Source: Collybiopsis luxurians FD-317 M1
Lineage: Eukaryota; Basidiomycota; Agaricomycetes; Agaricales; Omphalotaceae
NCBI GenBank assembly: GCA_000827265.1
Contig: KN834836.1
Span: forward strand, 181,922 to 238,644
Length of the DNA: 56,723 nt
Reading direction: 5' to 3'
A program made the translations under genes and the position numbers. Under the pieces are notes generated by a model that saw only the letters and a program-made list of their open reading frames with translations, did no database searches and was not told the origin of the DNA. Of this stretch, positions 42,799 to 54,084 are shown one piece after another; position 1 is the stretch's first letter; each line of letters opens with the position of its first letter.

Positions 42799-43129
42799 GA
42801 CATGTTTCTGGAGGGCTTATGCAGGTGTCCGTGGTGCCACATGCAATTGAGCAATGTTTTTCCTAACCCAATTCATACAGAGAACATTCTCTCTTATGCT
42901 ATAACATTGTCCCCTTATACCAAGCATCATTTTTCTGCGTAGTTGTCCTTTTACATGTCCTTTTCCTACCCGAGCCATTCAACCAAAGCATATTCTTCTA
43001 TGGTTTGTCTGTTCATGCCCAGTCTCCCTTTTCGCAATGTCCTTATGAATGCCCTTTTTCATGGAGCCCTACAGTCTTTTTTTTGCGTAGTTATCCCCTT
43101 TACACATCCTTTTTACCCTTTTACATGTC

Positions 43130-43490
43130 TCATTCAACGGAGTTGTCCCGATTCACAGAGTTGCTGTATTTAATGGAGTTGTCTCAATCAACAGAATCAT
43201 TATATTTAACAGAGTAGTGCTAATTAATGGAGTTGTCATATTTAACAGAGTGCTAATTAACGGAGTTGCGCTAATTAACAGAGTTGTCCCAATTAACAGA
43301 GTTGTCCCAATTAACAGAGTTGTCCCAATTCACAGAGTCGCCGTATTTAATGGAGTTGTCTCAATTAACAGAATCATTATATTTAACAGAGTAGTGCTAA
43401 TTAATGGAGTTGTCATATTTAACAGAGTGCTAATTAACGGAGTTGCGCTAATTAACGGAGTTGTACATTTAATAATTGTATTCTGTTAAA
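43130..43490. repeat. Higher-order tandem repeat of TTAACAGAGTTG units
   Basis: About 18-bp units of the type AATTAACAGAGTTGTCCC are repeated some 20 times with variants. A larger block is itself duplicated: the GTATTTAATGGAGTTGTCTC stretch at 43166 recurs at 43343, a period of 177 bp. The array happens to be open in one frame (43217-43489), but this is a by-product of the repeat. Confidence 0.75.
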
Positions 43491-43920
43491 AAGAGATGTT
43501 CCTGTACTGTTCGACAGAATTGTCCCTTTAAATAAAACCCGTCCATTGAACAGAGCTGTAGTTAAACATATCACGGCGAGCTTTCCTGTAGACTCATCTT
43601 TTTCACCAACATATGGAGCAACTTATGTACTATTACTTTGAGTCAATGTCTGTCACTGCTCCAGTGCTCAGCTGGTTTACGAAAATCCATTTATTACCGT
43701 TATCTGAGCTCATTGTTCAAAGCTCATTGCTCGGCGATTCTCAAAGTACACATTACACGAGCATGCACCCTATTCTAAGTGAAGTCATGTATTCGCTGTG
43801 TATTGACTATATACATTCGAGCACTGGTCAGAGCATCATCAGAGTTTGTCGTCAGAGTTGTCATCAGAGTTTATGTTACAGCCATCTGTCTTTCCCCCAT
43901 GCCCCACTACATTGCACAAG

Positions 43921-44112
43921 GCATTGCACATACTACTACCATGTCACAGACAAAACTACAAAAAGAACAAGCAAGATGAGACGGTGAGGAGGAAGATAGC
44001 AAGAATATCACACAAGGCATTGCGCATACTACTACCACATCACAGACAAAACTACAAAAAAATGAACAAGATGAGACGGCGAGGAGGAAGATAGCAAGAA
44101 TACCAAGATGTG
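43921..44112. repeat. Tandem duplication, period about 96 bp
   Basis: GCATTGC(A/G)CATACTACTACC starts at 43921 and again at 44017. Both copies run through CACAGACAAAACTACAAAAA, AACAAGATGAGACGG and GAGGAGGAAGATAGCAAGAA. Confidence 0.7.
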
Positions 44113-44345
44113 TTGTACGTGGCATCGACTCTAGATTCCCAGCGATAGCAAAATATATCTAAGTCGCAGGCTAAAGCATCATCTTCTCAATTTGACACAC
44201 TATCCCTTCAACCAGCCAGGGCCTTGTTTTGACCTCTGCTAGGAGGCTTTCTAGAAGCTCTGCCACCTTGCGTCCTTCCTCCCGCATTCCTTTTTAAAGC
44301 CTGATCAGTTGCTATCATATCGTCGCATACTGGGGCATGTCTTGC

Positions 44346-47300
44346 TCAAACAGGTTGGACTGCAGCAGCCTCTGCTGGATGGTCTATTTCCTGGGATTTT
44401 TGTTTGAGAGACTCACTATTCTCTGACCAATTTTTTTCAGCATTGAGATCCAGAGCTTCCAAAGATTGAGCATCTGCATCCAAAGGCACCGAAGTTTCCA
44501 TGTTCAAAGGCACTGAAGTGCCCACATTCAAAGGAGCCGAAGGTGTAGGAGAAATGAGGGCCTGGTCTGGTGCTGGTCCCACCGAAAGAGAAGAGCTGGA
44601 GCTCCAAAGGTTAGAATTCATACTAACAGATAAGTTGTTGTTTGTGTTCAGTGCAAAAGCTAGATGTAACCAGAGGTTAGGAACAGCTGCGAGGGCATAA
44701 AATAGTGTGAACACGTACTGGCTCCCATCCAACTGCCATTGCCACCCATCCCGTAGTGATCATAGTGATCATACTGACCCAATCCCCACTGGTTATTTCC
44801 ACAAGGAAATGACCCATACGAGCCCATTCCATTCAGCTGCGACCCATTTCCTCTGAAGTAAGACAATACCAGATAATTTCCAAACTGGTCATCGAAAGTA
44901 GAATGAACACCATTTCCTTGACCCGACCACTGATTACTGGATGCAGGCCATGGAGCCATCAAGTTCCACTGTGCATCCGAACTGAACAGCTGAGAATAAT
45001 CCAAGTTTCCAGATGAGGGAAAGTTTGAAGAGGATGCCAGTGAGTGGAAGGCCACATTCCACCGTGGAAATGAGGACACCTGCATCGAAGGCGCCGTGTT
45101 CATTTGCTGTGCTGAATTCTGTGGTAAGGTAGCATTCACAGATGATGTTGTAGATGTAGGTAAAGTGGGAGTGTCAGGCAAAACGTCGGCCAAAACTGAT
45201 GCGGCCGTGGGCAGCGACGAGGATAAAGCCGGAAGTGACATGGTAGTTGTTGGTGTTGTAGTAGTCGAGGGCACAGCAGAAGCCGGCGATGGAACACTTT
45301 TTGGTAATGCGGATGACTGGAATGGACTCAATGGAGGCACATTTGGACTCTGTGAGGTTACACCAGCCTGGGCCGACATAGCAGACATTTGAAAGGCTGC
45401 AGTCTGAGGGTCCACTGCTGGCATTAAAATAGGAATCAGAGCTGCTGTAGTGTCCACGGCCGAGACCTCAGACTGAGCTGGTGAGACTGCTGACATAGAG
45501 GCTGGGGGAGCTGCATTACGCAATAGCTGAGGGGTGGGAGCAGGGTCAAGAGCTGGGGAAATGGCCAAGGATGGAGCTGGCGGCAAAGCCTGCAAATCTG
45601 CTTGAGCAGGGGATGCCGGAGCTGCATTGTCGATAGGGATGGTGTTGGAAATGGACGGCAATTTGTCTGAGGTAGGTAGAGGGGGTACAATGCCGCTTGA
45701 GGTAGGAAGAGGGTGTACGGCGCCGCCTGAGGTAGGAAGTAGGGGTATGATGCTTGAACTCTCAGATTCTTTGGGATCGGATGCTTCAGGCATAGACTGG
45801 CCAGCAGCGGACGAGCCCTCAGCAGTGTTATTGCAGTGAGTGGCAGAGCCCTCGGCAGCATTATCAAGAGAATGAGTGGCAGTGCCAGATTTGACAAATT
45901 CCTTGAAGTGCAATGCTGTGACAAAAATAACACAACATAACATATTAGTAACTTCAATTTCTCAGGTTTTTTTGGTCAACAATCTTACGGAACAACACCT
46001 GGCCAAATTCTGTATACAAGTTCCCAAAATTGTCGAAAGCATTGCAGTTATAGTTGTAAAAAGCCTTCTTGACATTTGGAGGGCCTGGTAGTTCACAGCA
46101 ACTCTCGCAGCTTGGGTCTTCATGTGAGCTAGAGCATTGCAATAGGCCTGTATCGCTTACCTTGCTATACCTACTTCCCAATTGTCCTCTTCCACAGGCC
46201 CAACAACATGAATAATCACAGCCATGTTGAATTGTTCGGCAATAATATCAGCATAATAGGGCAGAACTTGTTTACGATTCGACCAGGCACTGCAGTCCAC
46301 GGGTAAGTCCATCCAGATGTAAATCACAGATATGAATCGATCTTGATCTTACTTTGCAGCTTATTTCGCCTTCTCCATAGTGACCTTCATCCTATCCAAC
46401 TCCTCTTGATATTCCTTTTCCAACAGCTCTTCGAAATTATGCTGCATCTTCTCAGGAAGCTTTGACCACTTCTCCTGTCTAAAAGCCTGGATATTTGCCA
46501 AACATTTTCTCTGTGAGCCTCCACTTTCCTTCTGGCTTTGCGCAAACTCGTCTTTGAGCAGAGGCCAGTGGCATTTGCCATACTCTTGGACCTTATCCAG
46601 TTGGCAAGGTTTTGCTCTGCTGGAACCCAGTTTCACCTCCTTCGCAACCTTCGCCATCTCCCTACCCAGAATTTTTGTTTCTTTTTTTGTGCTGTTATTA
46701 TTGGACACCCAGTAGCTGAGAAACTGGGTGAGTCAATGAATCTGTTAGTCGTGTTGTTTGCTCATAAATGCATTTTTAGATTTCACCCTATACAATTCCC
46801 GGTTGTATCTAACCCTACAGTTGTCCTCGTCTTTTTGCTCCTCCTCCAGATATTCGTTGATATGGTACAGTTGATAGTTGAGTTGGGGATCCGGATCCTG
46901 GTGGAGAGGAAGGTTTCTGCCAAATTTTTGGACAAAAGCACTCGCAAGCTAGGGCAGATAATGAGAATTTAGGAAAATAGGATACAGAGAGAAAAATGGC
47001 AACCTACCGCGAGATGTTTCCTGCTGCGATCCTTAAAGAGTTCAACATGTTTTAGCAGCCATTCATATTTAACAGGAGCATTTTGGAATGCATTGGCACG
47101 ACCTGGTGGCTTCATGGGCCCATCGTTTGAACCATTCTTCCAACTGCAACTTTCGCGCTTCCTTCTTGTGTCTCAAGTCTTTGGGTCTTCATCATCAATG
47201 TGTGGCTCCTTTTCAAATTTTTTAGACTCTTCCCACTCAGGACACCGCTGTCGGGGTGCTCTTTTCTTTGTTTGAGGAACAACTTCAGATGTTGCCGCAG

Positions 47301-47394
47301 CACCTTGACCTGATGTACTGGAATTTTGAGACTGAGTAGGAGGTGATCCTCTGGGTGTCGGTACCACATTTTGGGACTGGGAAGTGGACCCCAT
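44346..47394 (-). CDS. HMG-like, Ser/Pro-rich protein typical of KDZ neighbourhoods (multi-exon, partly resolved)
   Basis: On the minus strand coding segments follow one another. First is an N-terminal part MGSTSQSQNVVPTPRGSPPT with a basic stretch (47394-47110). Then APVKYEWLLKHVELFKD (about 47070) and an HMG-box-like segment (46720-46361: KCHWPLLKDEFAQSQKESGG ... FRQEKWSKLPEKMQHNFEEL). Next an FNMAVIIHVVGPVEEDNWEV segment (46230) and a long Ser/Thr/Pro/Ala-rich tract (45930-44725). A last exon (44695-44346) ends AEAAAVQPV. At least two frame changes near 47110-47190 are not explained by good introns, so the 5' part may be damaged. I recall this domain order from Agaricomycete proteins lying next to KDZ transposases. 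Whether it is one gene or two is uncertain. Confidence 0.5.
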
Positions 47395-47740
47395 GAGCTA
47401 CAAGAGAATCGATGGAGATGCTGATGGTAGCTGATGAAAAAAAGCTTAAACTGCCACACCCATTTCTGGACATAGCGCTCAGCGATGTTACATGTAAAGA
47501 CATTATCAGAAGTGCAGGTCGCGAACATCCTTCTGTGATTCAATCTGGTCTCACTCAGTTTCACCAGAGAACAGGTGTGTCTGTCTTTAACTTTTATGCT
47601 TTATATAAATTTTGAGGTTATCTTCATTCGATTTGGAACTTACAAAGTAATAATTCACTAGCTTGTCAATAGTTAATCACCACTAGCTAGTCAAGATAGT
47701 AAGTACTCGTCCAACACCTCACCTCACACTCATACCCCAG
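47395..47740. other. Intergenic, no gene recognised
   Basis: Divergent promoter side of the HMG-like gene. Nothing supported. Confidence 0.4.
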
Positions 47741-48400
47741 GCTCAAATTTCATCAAGGACAAATGGAAATCGGTGAGTGCCATACTGCTAGTCTGCCGTT
47801 GTGTTCTATTTGACTTTGAGGTCAAGAGATTATCTCCCTTTTGAGAATGAAATGATTGGACGTCTCTTACTTGTACTGTGTTCCTCATAAACACAACACC
47901 TTACGCTCATACCCCAGGCTCAAATTTCATCAAGGACAAATGGAAATCAGTGAGTGCCATACTGCTAGTCTGCCGTTGTGTTCTATTTGACTTTGAGGTC
48001 AAGAGATTATCTCCATTTCGAGAATGAAACAATTGGACGTCTCTTACTTATACTGTGTTCCTTGAAATAGATACTGTGTTCCTTGAAATAGATACTGTGT
48101 TCCTTGAAATAGATACTGTGTTCCTTGAAATACAATATATCTTCTGTGTGAATTCACCATACAATCCCAAAGAATATTGTCTACAGTCTCCATATAAAAG
48201 GTGTGTATAATTATTGGTCTGGAAGCACATCACTGATTGACAAGTGGACCGATTGACTATCAGATGCTTCTGGGTGTCCTGATGGTACACCTAACATTCT
48301 ATGCCCCGCCCTCAAATTGCGGCGAGCATCAATGAAAATTGGCACATACCATACTGCAAGTTCAAAGTTGTGGTCTATTCAATTTAAGGTCTGTAGCTTT
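47727..48400. repeat. Tandem 177-bp duplication with a diverged third copy
   Basis: The block starting GGCTCAAATTTCATCAAGG (47740) repeats at 47917 with only a few differences over about 150 bp, a period of 177 bp. A more diverged third copy starts near 48310 (CCTCAAATTGCGGCGAGC). Each contains GTGAGTGCCATACTGC or a relative. Confidence 0.7.
48051..48131. repeat. 21-bp minisatellite, about four copies
   Basis: The unit TACTGTGTTCCTTGAAATAGA is repeated perfectly at 48051, 48072, 48093 and 48114 (the last incomplete). Confidence 0.85.
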
Positions 48401-48860
48401 TCTCTGTTTGAAGAACGAAATGAACAGATGAATGCTCATGGTGCATACAGCTCAATTGACAACATCTCTTACAAAATGCAGCTCAAACTACGACCAACCT
48501 TGCTGCAACTTTTTGCATACAAACCAAGTAAATTGCCTCTGCAATGCAAATACTGTGTACATGCTCAGCTTTCTTCAAGTGTGACCCCATTCGACTGATA
48601 AACTATCAAAAAACTTACGGCTCTATCGATGGACCACTTAACTGACTAAGTCATCCGATGGTATAATCTACTTTTTTTTTCCTTTTTCCACATTTGCTTC
48701 ACATCCCTCCGATTGTGATAGCTACAAGTATCCCTTTGTATCTATAAACATATGAGGTTTATGCCCTTATAGTTGAACCAGACGGACTGTCTGAGTATTC
48801 AGATCCGCTATTTACAAGCAGAATGATACGATCGGACTATAACCTTGATTTCGAACCATC

Positions 48861-49732
48861 ATGCCTGCGCATAAGCGCTACCAAACTCAACAAGAAAAGA
48901 AGGCCGCAAAGCAGGTGACTTATGCCAGATATTACGCTAAGTATGTCCATAATTCACTCAATGTTTACTGCTAAAAACATACACCAGAAATTGGGAGGCT
49001 ATCAATGCACGACGGCGAGAGCGATACAAAGACACTCAGAATCCAAAGCAACAGTACGCACCCTCCCTGTTCCACTTCAATCCAATGTATTGACTGCTAA
49101 CAACACTGGTGTAAAGTGCTCTGTCAAATAAGTCAAGGAATCGCAAAAAGTCCGTTCGTCACACGGAGCAAAAGAAACTCAGAAATGAGTGAGTCCAATC
49201 TATTCCAAAGCCTGTCGCACAGCCTTGACCTATTTTGCAGATGCCCAGCTCCACCTAATTCCCCCAGTGTCCCGCTTGAGAAATCTCAGTACGTTCATGC
49301 TCTAGACATTGGCATCGGTAGCTCTGACCTTTTCCAAGATGCCCCCATTCTCCCCCACCTCCAGTTTCTTCTGCCCAGGTGTCGCTAAGGGTCATTGAAC
49401 AGATGTTCAATGATTATGTTGCAAAAATAGGCAGATCCTGGCCAAGATTTTTTGATGGACTTGCAAACTCATATCTTCGGAGCAATGACTGCACAGAAAT
49501 CGATGATCAATATGACCTCAGGTGGAAACATCTGGAAATAATACAGCGGCAGATGAAGGTGTTGATGATCAATGGCAGCCAGGCAGGAGATATGGCGGCC
49601 ATTGCTGCTGGGCAAGGGATGGTTGATCGTATGGGGGAAATTGTTCAGAAGTTGTGTGAATTCTCCCATGCCACCATACTGGGATCCAACCAATTCCAAT
49701 GCGAGATGGAGGAGGGGATGCTGACATGGTAG
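48861..49732 (+). CDS. Gene with basic Arg/Lys-rich N-terminus (about five exons)
   Basis: Exons 48861-48940, 48988-49053, 49138-49188 and one from 49241 are joined in phase; the last runs to the stop at 49732. The protein begins MPAHKRYQTQQEKKAAKQVT, then YYAKNWEAINARRRERYKD, a strongly basic region suitable for binding nucleic acid. The C-terminal part (VIEQMFNDYVAKIGRSWPRF followed by a helical domain) resembles a domain I recall from proteins beside KDZ elements. The fourth intron is unclear: the acceptor CTGCCCAG at 49378 is good, but the donor (perhaps GTTCAT at 49280) is weak. The function is unknown. Confidence 0.55.
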
Positions 49733-49976
49733 AATTTACATATATCTCTGTACATCTTGTATTTGCGAAGAAATCCCTGATACTCTTTTTTGAGTTTGCT
49801 TCAACAGACATGTTCTGCTTATAAGAATATTATTTGCCTTATGTGAATGAAAATACAAAATTCGTTGGCTAAGTATATTTGAGGGACACTAATTCAATTT
49901 CACAAAATACATGCATAGATAGTACGTGGTACAGGAGCCAAGGATTGCTACCTAGATAACTACAACCTACGTAAAT

Positions 49977-50714
49977 TTACTGAGGCCTGACAGTGTGAAC
50001 AAGGTTCTGGTTTGCAGCCAACAAGAATGCATTCTGGGCCACAGTCAGAGAAGGGTACTTCTTGAAGCATCCACCGGAGACTCCTGATACAAGGGATTGA
50101 GCCAGTGCGCTGTAATGAGTTCAGTAAGGACCCAAGCCACAATAAATGAGAAAGGTACTCACACATCTTGAAACACACCAACTCCCTTGCCCACCGTAAC
50201 AATGTAGTGAGCCTCATCACCGGGCCCAACGGCATGAACCATCTGGGAGCTGGAACCCGCAAGGGCAGGAACGACAGCGGGGGCCGGAACAATGGCAGGG
50301 GCTGGAACAACAACAGGGGCTGGAGCGACAACGGGGGCTTGAACAACGGCAGGGACTGAGGAAGCAGGATCTACAGCTGCAGAAGCCAATGCAACAGCAG
50401 GAGCTGGTAGAGAGAGACAGCTTGAATGAAATACTACCTCAGACAGAATGAAAAACTTACTGAAAGCAGAGGGACTGTTCCCTCCAGTCTGATTTGGGGC
50501 TGGAGCCAATGGAACCGTAGGCGCTGTCAGAAAAGAGGTCAGACCAGAGATGCATGGCAGTAAAAGTAGTGGAATTCTCACCGACAACATTGAGTGCAGT
50601 TATGATAGCTGGAACAAGAGCATGGGCGATTATGCTGGCGAACTTTTCGATGTCCTCCGCAGAGAGGCCAGAGAGGAGGGATGGAGTTTCAGAAATGGTT
50701 GTGGAGTCAGTCAT
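49977..50714 (-). CDS. Stand-alone RNase H1 N-terminal (viroplasmin-type) domain protein (189 aa)
   Basis: Four exons on the minus strand: 50714-50582, 50523-50461, 50403-50163 and 50109-49977, with introns of 58, 57 and 53 bp, all in phase. The N-terminus (SETPSLLSGLSAEDIEKF) is helical; the middle is a Pro/Ala/Val repeat tract (APVVAPAPVVVPAPAIVPAP). The C-terminal about 50 residues read HYIVTVGKGVGVFQDV, then SLVSGVSGGCFKKYPSLTVA, the classic pattern of the RNase H1 N-terminal domain, which binds RNA-DNA hybrids or dsRNA. No RNase H catalytic domain follows. It therefore probably binds hybrids or RNA without cutting them. Confidence 0.75.
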
Positions 50715-50849
50715 ATTCGAGGAATGGGTGAGAGTTAAGCTGGAGATGCGGTACTTAAATGGTCTCCAAACTCTGTCAAATGGAACGTGTGTATAAAAAA
50801 TGTGTGTGATATGAGAATCTTGAGTAAAGCAATCTTTAGGTGAAAGGAC

Positions 50850-51030
50850 CAACATCTGTTAAATTGGCTGAAACTTCCGTTATATAGAGACACAGAAATT
50901 TTGTGAAACTGAGCGCACGGAAATTCTGTGGACACGGAAATTCTGCAAAAGTATACACAGCTCCAGGCGAAGGTGCAAAACTGTTAAATTAGACAGTGTT
51001 CCATTGAACAAACTTGAGAATTTGAACAGA
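50850..51030. repeat. TCTGTTAAA/AATTCTG repeats in a divergent promoter
   Basis: Between the divergent starts at 50714 and 51112 there are ATCTGTTAAATTGG, two copies of ACGGAAATTCTG, AACTGTTAAATTAG and TTGAACAGAAGG. They are related to the repeats at 41.9-43.5 kb. Confidence 0.5.
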
Positions 51031-51111
51031 AGGGCATGATGTGACTCTAGGGAATGAGCAAAGTTTTATATCCAAGCATACAAATATCCAGACTGGAGAT
51101 GCACCGAGACA

Positions 51112-51785
51112 ATGAGTGACACTGTGCTTCAGATGTTCTATTGCAGATACTTTGCACGCTATCCGATCCCGCCAATTTCCAATGATATGCTCCAAGGATA
51201 CAACTGGACACTTGTCGACGCTGAAAAGATTGCAGATGCATGTTGGACGAAAGAAAAAATCATCATTGAAAAGACCAAGGAGGTGAGCGACTAGTGACCC
51301 ACCTTTATAATAAGCTAATGAGATGTCAGGAATTGCGAGAATGGCTCTATACCAATTTTCCGGAAGGTATCAGTCTTGAATCAGCTCTTGAGCAGGTGCC
51401 TCAGCTCGATGTAATCCCTGCGCTGGATGAATATACCAATCTCTTCATGAAAGATCTTCGCGCAGCAGAAGTGGGGGACTTACCCTGCGAATTCCTCGAT
51501 TACAAGCCTTTGAAATCAGACACCTACTCTATTCGATACACTTTCAAGTATGCCGATGCCTGTTCAGATGAGCCAAAGGAAGAGGGAGATAAAGGTGTAG
51601 AGTGTGACAGAGTTGTAAAGGAGAAAAGAGTGCACCAGCAGGCAGTAAACTCTACAGCACAGAAGAATCCCAGTCAACGGCGCAGCTTGCGAGTCCAGTT
51701 CAATTCAGATCATCGAGAAGTCGAAAGTATTTCTGAGCATAATGCTCATAGGGAGAGGGAGCTCATCACACAGCTTTTATTGTAG
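51112..51785 (+). CDS. Uncharacterised 208-aa protein
   Basis: Exons 51112-51282 and 51330-51785 are joined across a 47-bp intron (GTGAGC...TGTCAG). It begins MSDTVLQMFYCRYFARYPIP and has an ELREWLYTNFPEG segment after the splice. The last third is acidic then basic (DEPKEEGDKGVE, RRSLRVQF), and it ends ITQLLL. No known domain was recognised. It is divergent from the RNase H1-N-domain gene, with a shared 400-bp promoter region containing the repeat motifs above. Confidence 0.55.
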
Positions 51786-51840
51786 ACTGAACAGAAAATT
51801 ACATCTTTCATTGCTTCATACTGAAATATTGGATGTCATG

Positions 51841-52640
51841 TTAAGAAGACGGTTCGACTGGTGGAATGTTCCCCCCACTTATAGCCCAAAAAGAAGACCA
51901 CCATCCATCTACTGTCATTCCTTGGGGTAGAGCTGCACTCACAGGCAATTCTGCAAGGCCATCGGCAAAAATAAAACAGATCTCGTTGCTCAGCAGACCA
52001 CACATGAAACAAAGCTGCGCATTGAACAATGAGTCATGATAAGAATACACTGCCCCTAGTATGTGGATGTGAGGGCAGGCACTGTGCCTAGGAACTAGTT
52101 TGAATCGGGATTTGGACAGCAGACAATTACTTACCACAATATAAAATACCCAACGTCTAATCCTTGAAGCACAGCGACAGAGAGATTGGCTGAATTTTGA
52201 GGCTCATCTATATCCTGAAAACCATTTACATATAGCGTCAGCGCTCCAATGTACTGGATCAAATAACTTGCCTCAACATCGAACACCTTGAACATTGTGA
52301 AGCCAGTCAAATGTGCTATATTCATCTCCAAGATTTGATCTATTGGCCGCAGCACCATCTCCTGCATGTTTGAGAATGAGAGGGAATGTAGAGTATCTAG
52401 ATATGAACTTACATGAACAGTGCATGGGCTGTACTCGGCAATGGTGGTTTGAATTTTTGAGGGCAAAGATACCATGTCGCTTTCAGTGAGGAGTTTATCC
52501 TGTACATCCAGACTGAGATAGACCGTTTCTTCATTTGCGTCACTTTCCAAGTCATCGAACACCAGCGTATCCAATGAAGATGTTTGCTGAGATAGCAAGT
52601 TCAGCCTGCTCATCATCTGAGAAGATGGTGATTCACTCAT
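51841..52640 (-). CDS. Tandem paralogue 2 (214 aa), unknown family
   Basis: Four exons on the minus strand: 52640-52413, 52361-52272, 52214-52135 and 52087-51841, with introns of 51, 57 (GC-AG) and 47 bp. Conserved blocks shared with the upstream paralogue: LTGFTMFKV before intron 2, LQGLDVGYFILW at intron 3, then YSYHDSLFNAQLCFM, ADGLAELP and WWSSFWAI. Without splicing, the frame over introns 1 and 2 stays open, which could mislead annotation. The N-terminus is Ser/Asp-rich. The function is unknown; position in a KDZ neighbourhood suggests cargo. Confidence 0.65.
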
Positions 52641-52901
52641 TTCGGTACCAAGGGAGGGGGCAATACATTCCTCATGTCCATGTTCAATAAATAAACAGCC
52701 TCAGTTGACCGTGTCCCTTTGAAAAGAGACGTTGAGGTTTAGGAAGCACGGCAAGTCTACACACATACCTTCTTGATGAAAAAATGGTCATATTGTCCAC
52801 AGTATGTGTGCATTTAAACAGAGATGAAAGATACTGGGGAATTTCAGCAGGAAATATAATGGATTGCTTCAAATGCTAAACAGAAAAAATTCGAATTCAA
52901 A

Positions 52902-53760
52902 CTAGCGTAGGGATTGAGGATACATTGAAGGAATTACAAGTTTTTCATCGTCGTCGTGACCATCCCACTCAGTCCAAAGACAGTCCCAATACTGTGCAAA
53001 TGTACACTCTGGAGGAATGATGAGCTCTGCAGTAGACTCAGTCAGGCCATCTGCAGATAATCGAATGACTTCTTGACCAATTAGAGCACGAAGATAGCAG
53101 AGCCACACATTCCGCAATGACGAATGGAAGGAGTAAGTTGATCCAATGACTCGAACATATTTCTCGGCAGTAAGCCTGACACAAAATGAGTAACTTCATT
53201 CTACATATAAAGAAGCCTATACACACCATGAGTTATAGTAGCCTACTTGAAGTCCCCGAGTTACCACAACAAATGTTCCTTCGATGGATTTAGGAGAAGC
53301 AATAAACTGGACAAACAAAAATGAGCAGGAACTGAGCAAGCTGGGGTGGTATACATACCCAAATGTCTGTGACATGGATCATGTCGAATCCAGTGGTGTC
53401 TGAGCGACGATTGATAGCAAGGTGTAAAGCGCAATTCATCTTTTGAGGCATCTGGAGTGAGGTTATTCAGATGGAATTGTCTGAGTATCATAAATCTACT
53501 GAACTTACCTTGATGTCTTTTGAGAGATATTGGCAATATAAAGCATACTCTTCCTTGAATCCAGGAAAGTTGTACGAGGCATTCCAGTCCTCACTGCTCT
53601 TGTCTGAGCTATCATCTGAGCTGGAGACACAGGTATCCTGATTGCTCTCATCTGAGCTATCATCTGAGCTATCATCCGAGCCAGAGACAGAGATCATGTC
53701 ATTATCGCTCTGGAGCACTGTAGAATCAGCAAAGGGCAATTCTGACATCATGTTAAGCAA
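52902..53760 (-). CDS. Tandem paralogue 1 (232 aa), unknown family
   Basis: Four exons on the minus strand: 53760-53509, 53451-53359, 53306-53227 and 53175-52902, with introns of 57, 52 and 51 bp. Intron positions and phases match those of paralogue 2, and exon 3 is exactly 80 nt in both. Shared blocks: TTGFDMIHV, TRGLQVGYYNSW, YSFHSSLRNVWLCYL, ADGLTEST and YWDCLWTEW. The N-terminal exon holds an Asp/Ser repeat tract (DDSSDDSSDESN). The start at 53760 is the first ATG of the open exon; an extra upstream exon (for example within 54040-53770) is possible but could not be joined in frame. Confidence 0.65.
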
Positions 53761-54084
53761 TGAAAGAGTACTTGATACTCACAGTGAAGTTGAATCTTAG
53801 CCATGTTGCCTGTATACGATCTTGTCTATGTCCGTTTAAACAAAGTTTGTCTGTCTGTCGAAGTCCATATTCACAGATTATGTAGAAAGTCAACCTAAAC
53901 CAATTTGCAACACTGTAGCTGTTTTCATAGGACTTGAATTGCGCGCGCCCAATTATCACCATGTAAGTAGCGGGAAGGAGAGGTGCCTGCAAGAGCACAT
54001 GTTTCATGGTGAGCAACATGTTGTATGTATATGTTCTCAATATACGCTGTCAACACATGTCATTATACATTGTGTTTTCTTTTC

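Noticed and set aside
43217..43489. 90-codon ORF of Val-Ile-Asn-Arg repeats
   Set aside because: It is a translation of the 18-bp tandem repeat, not a gene.
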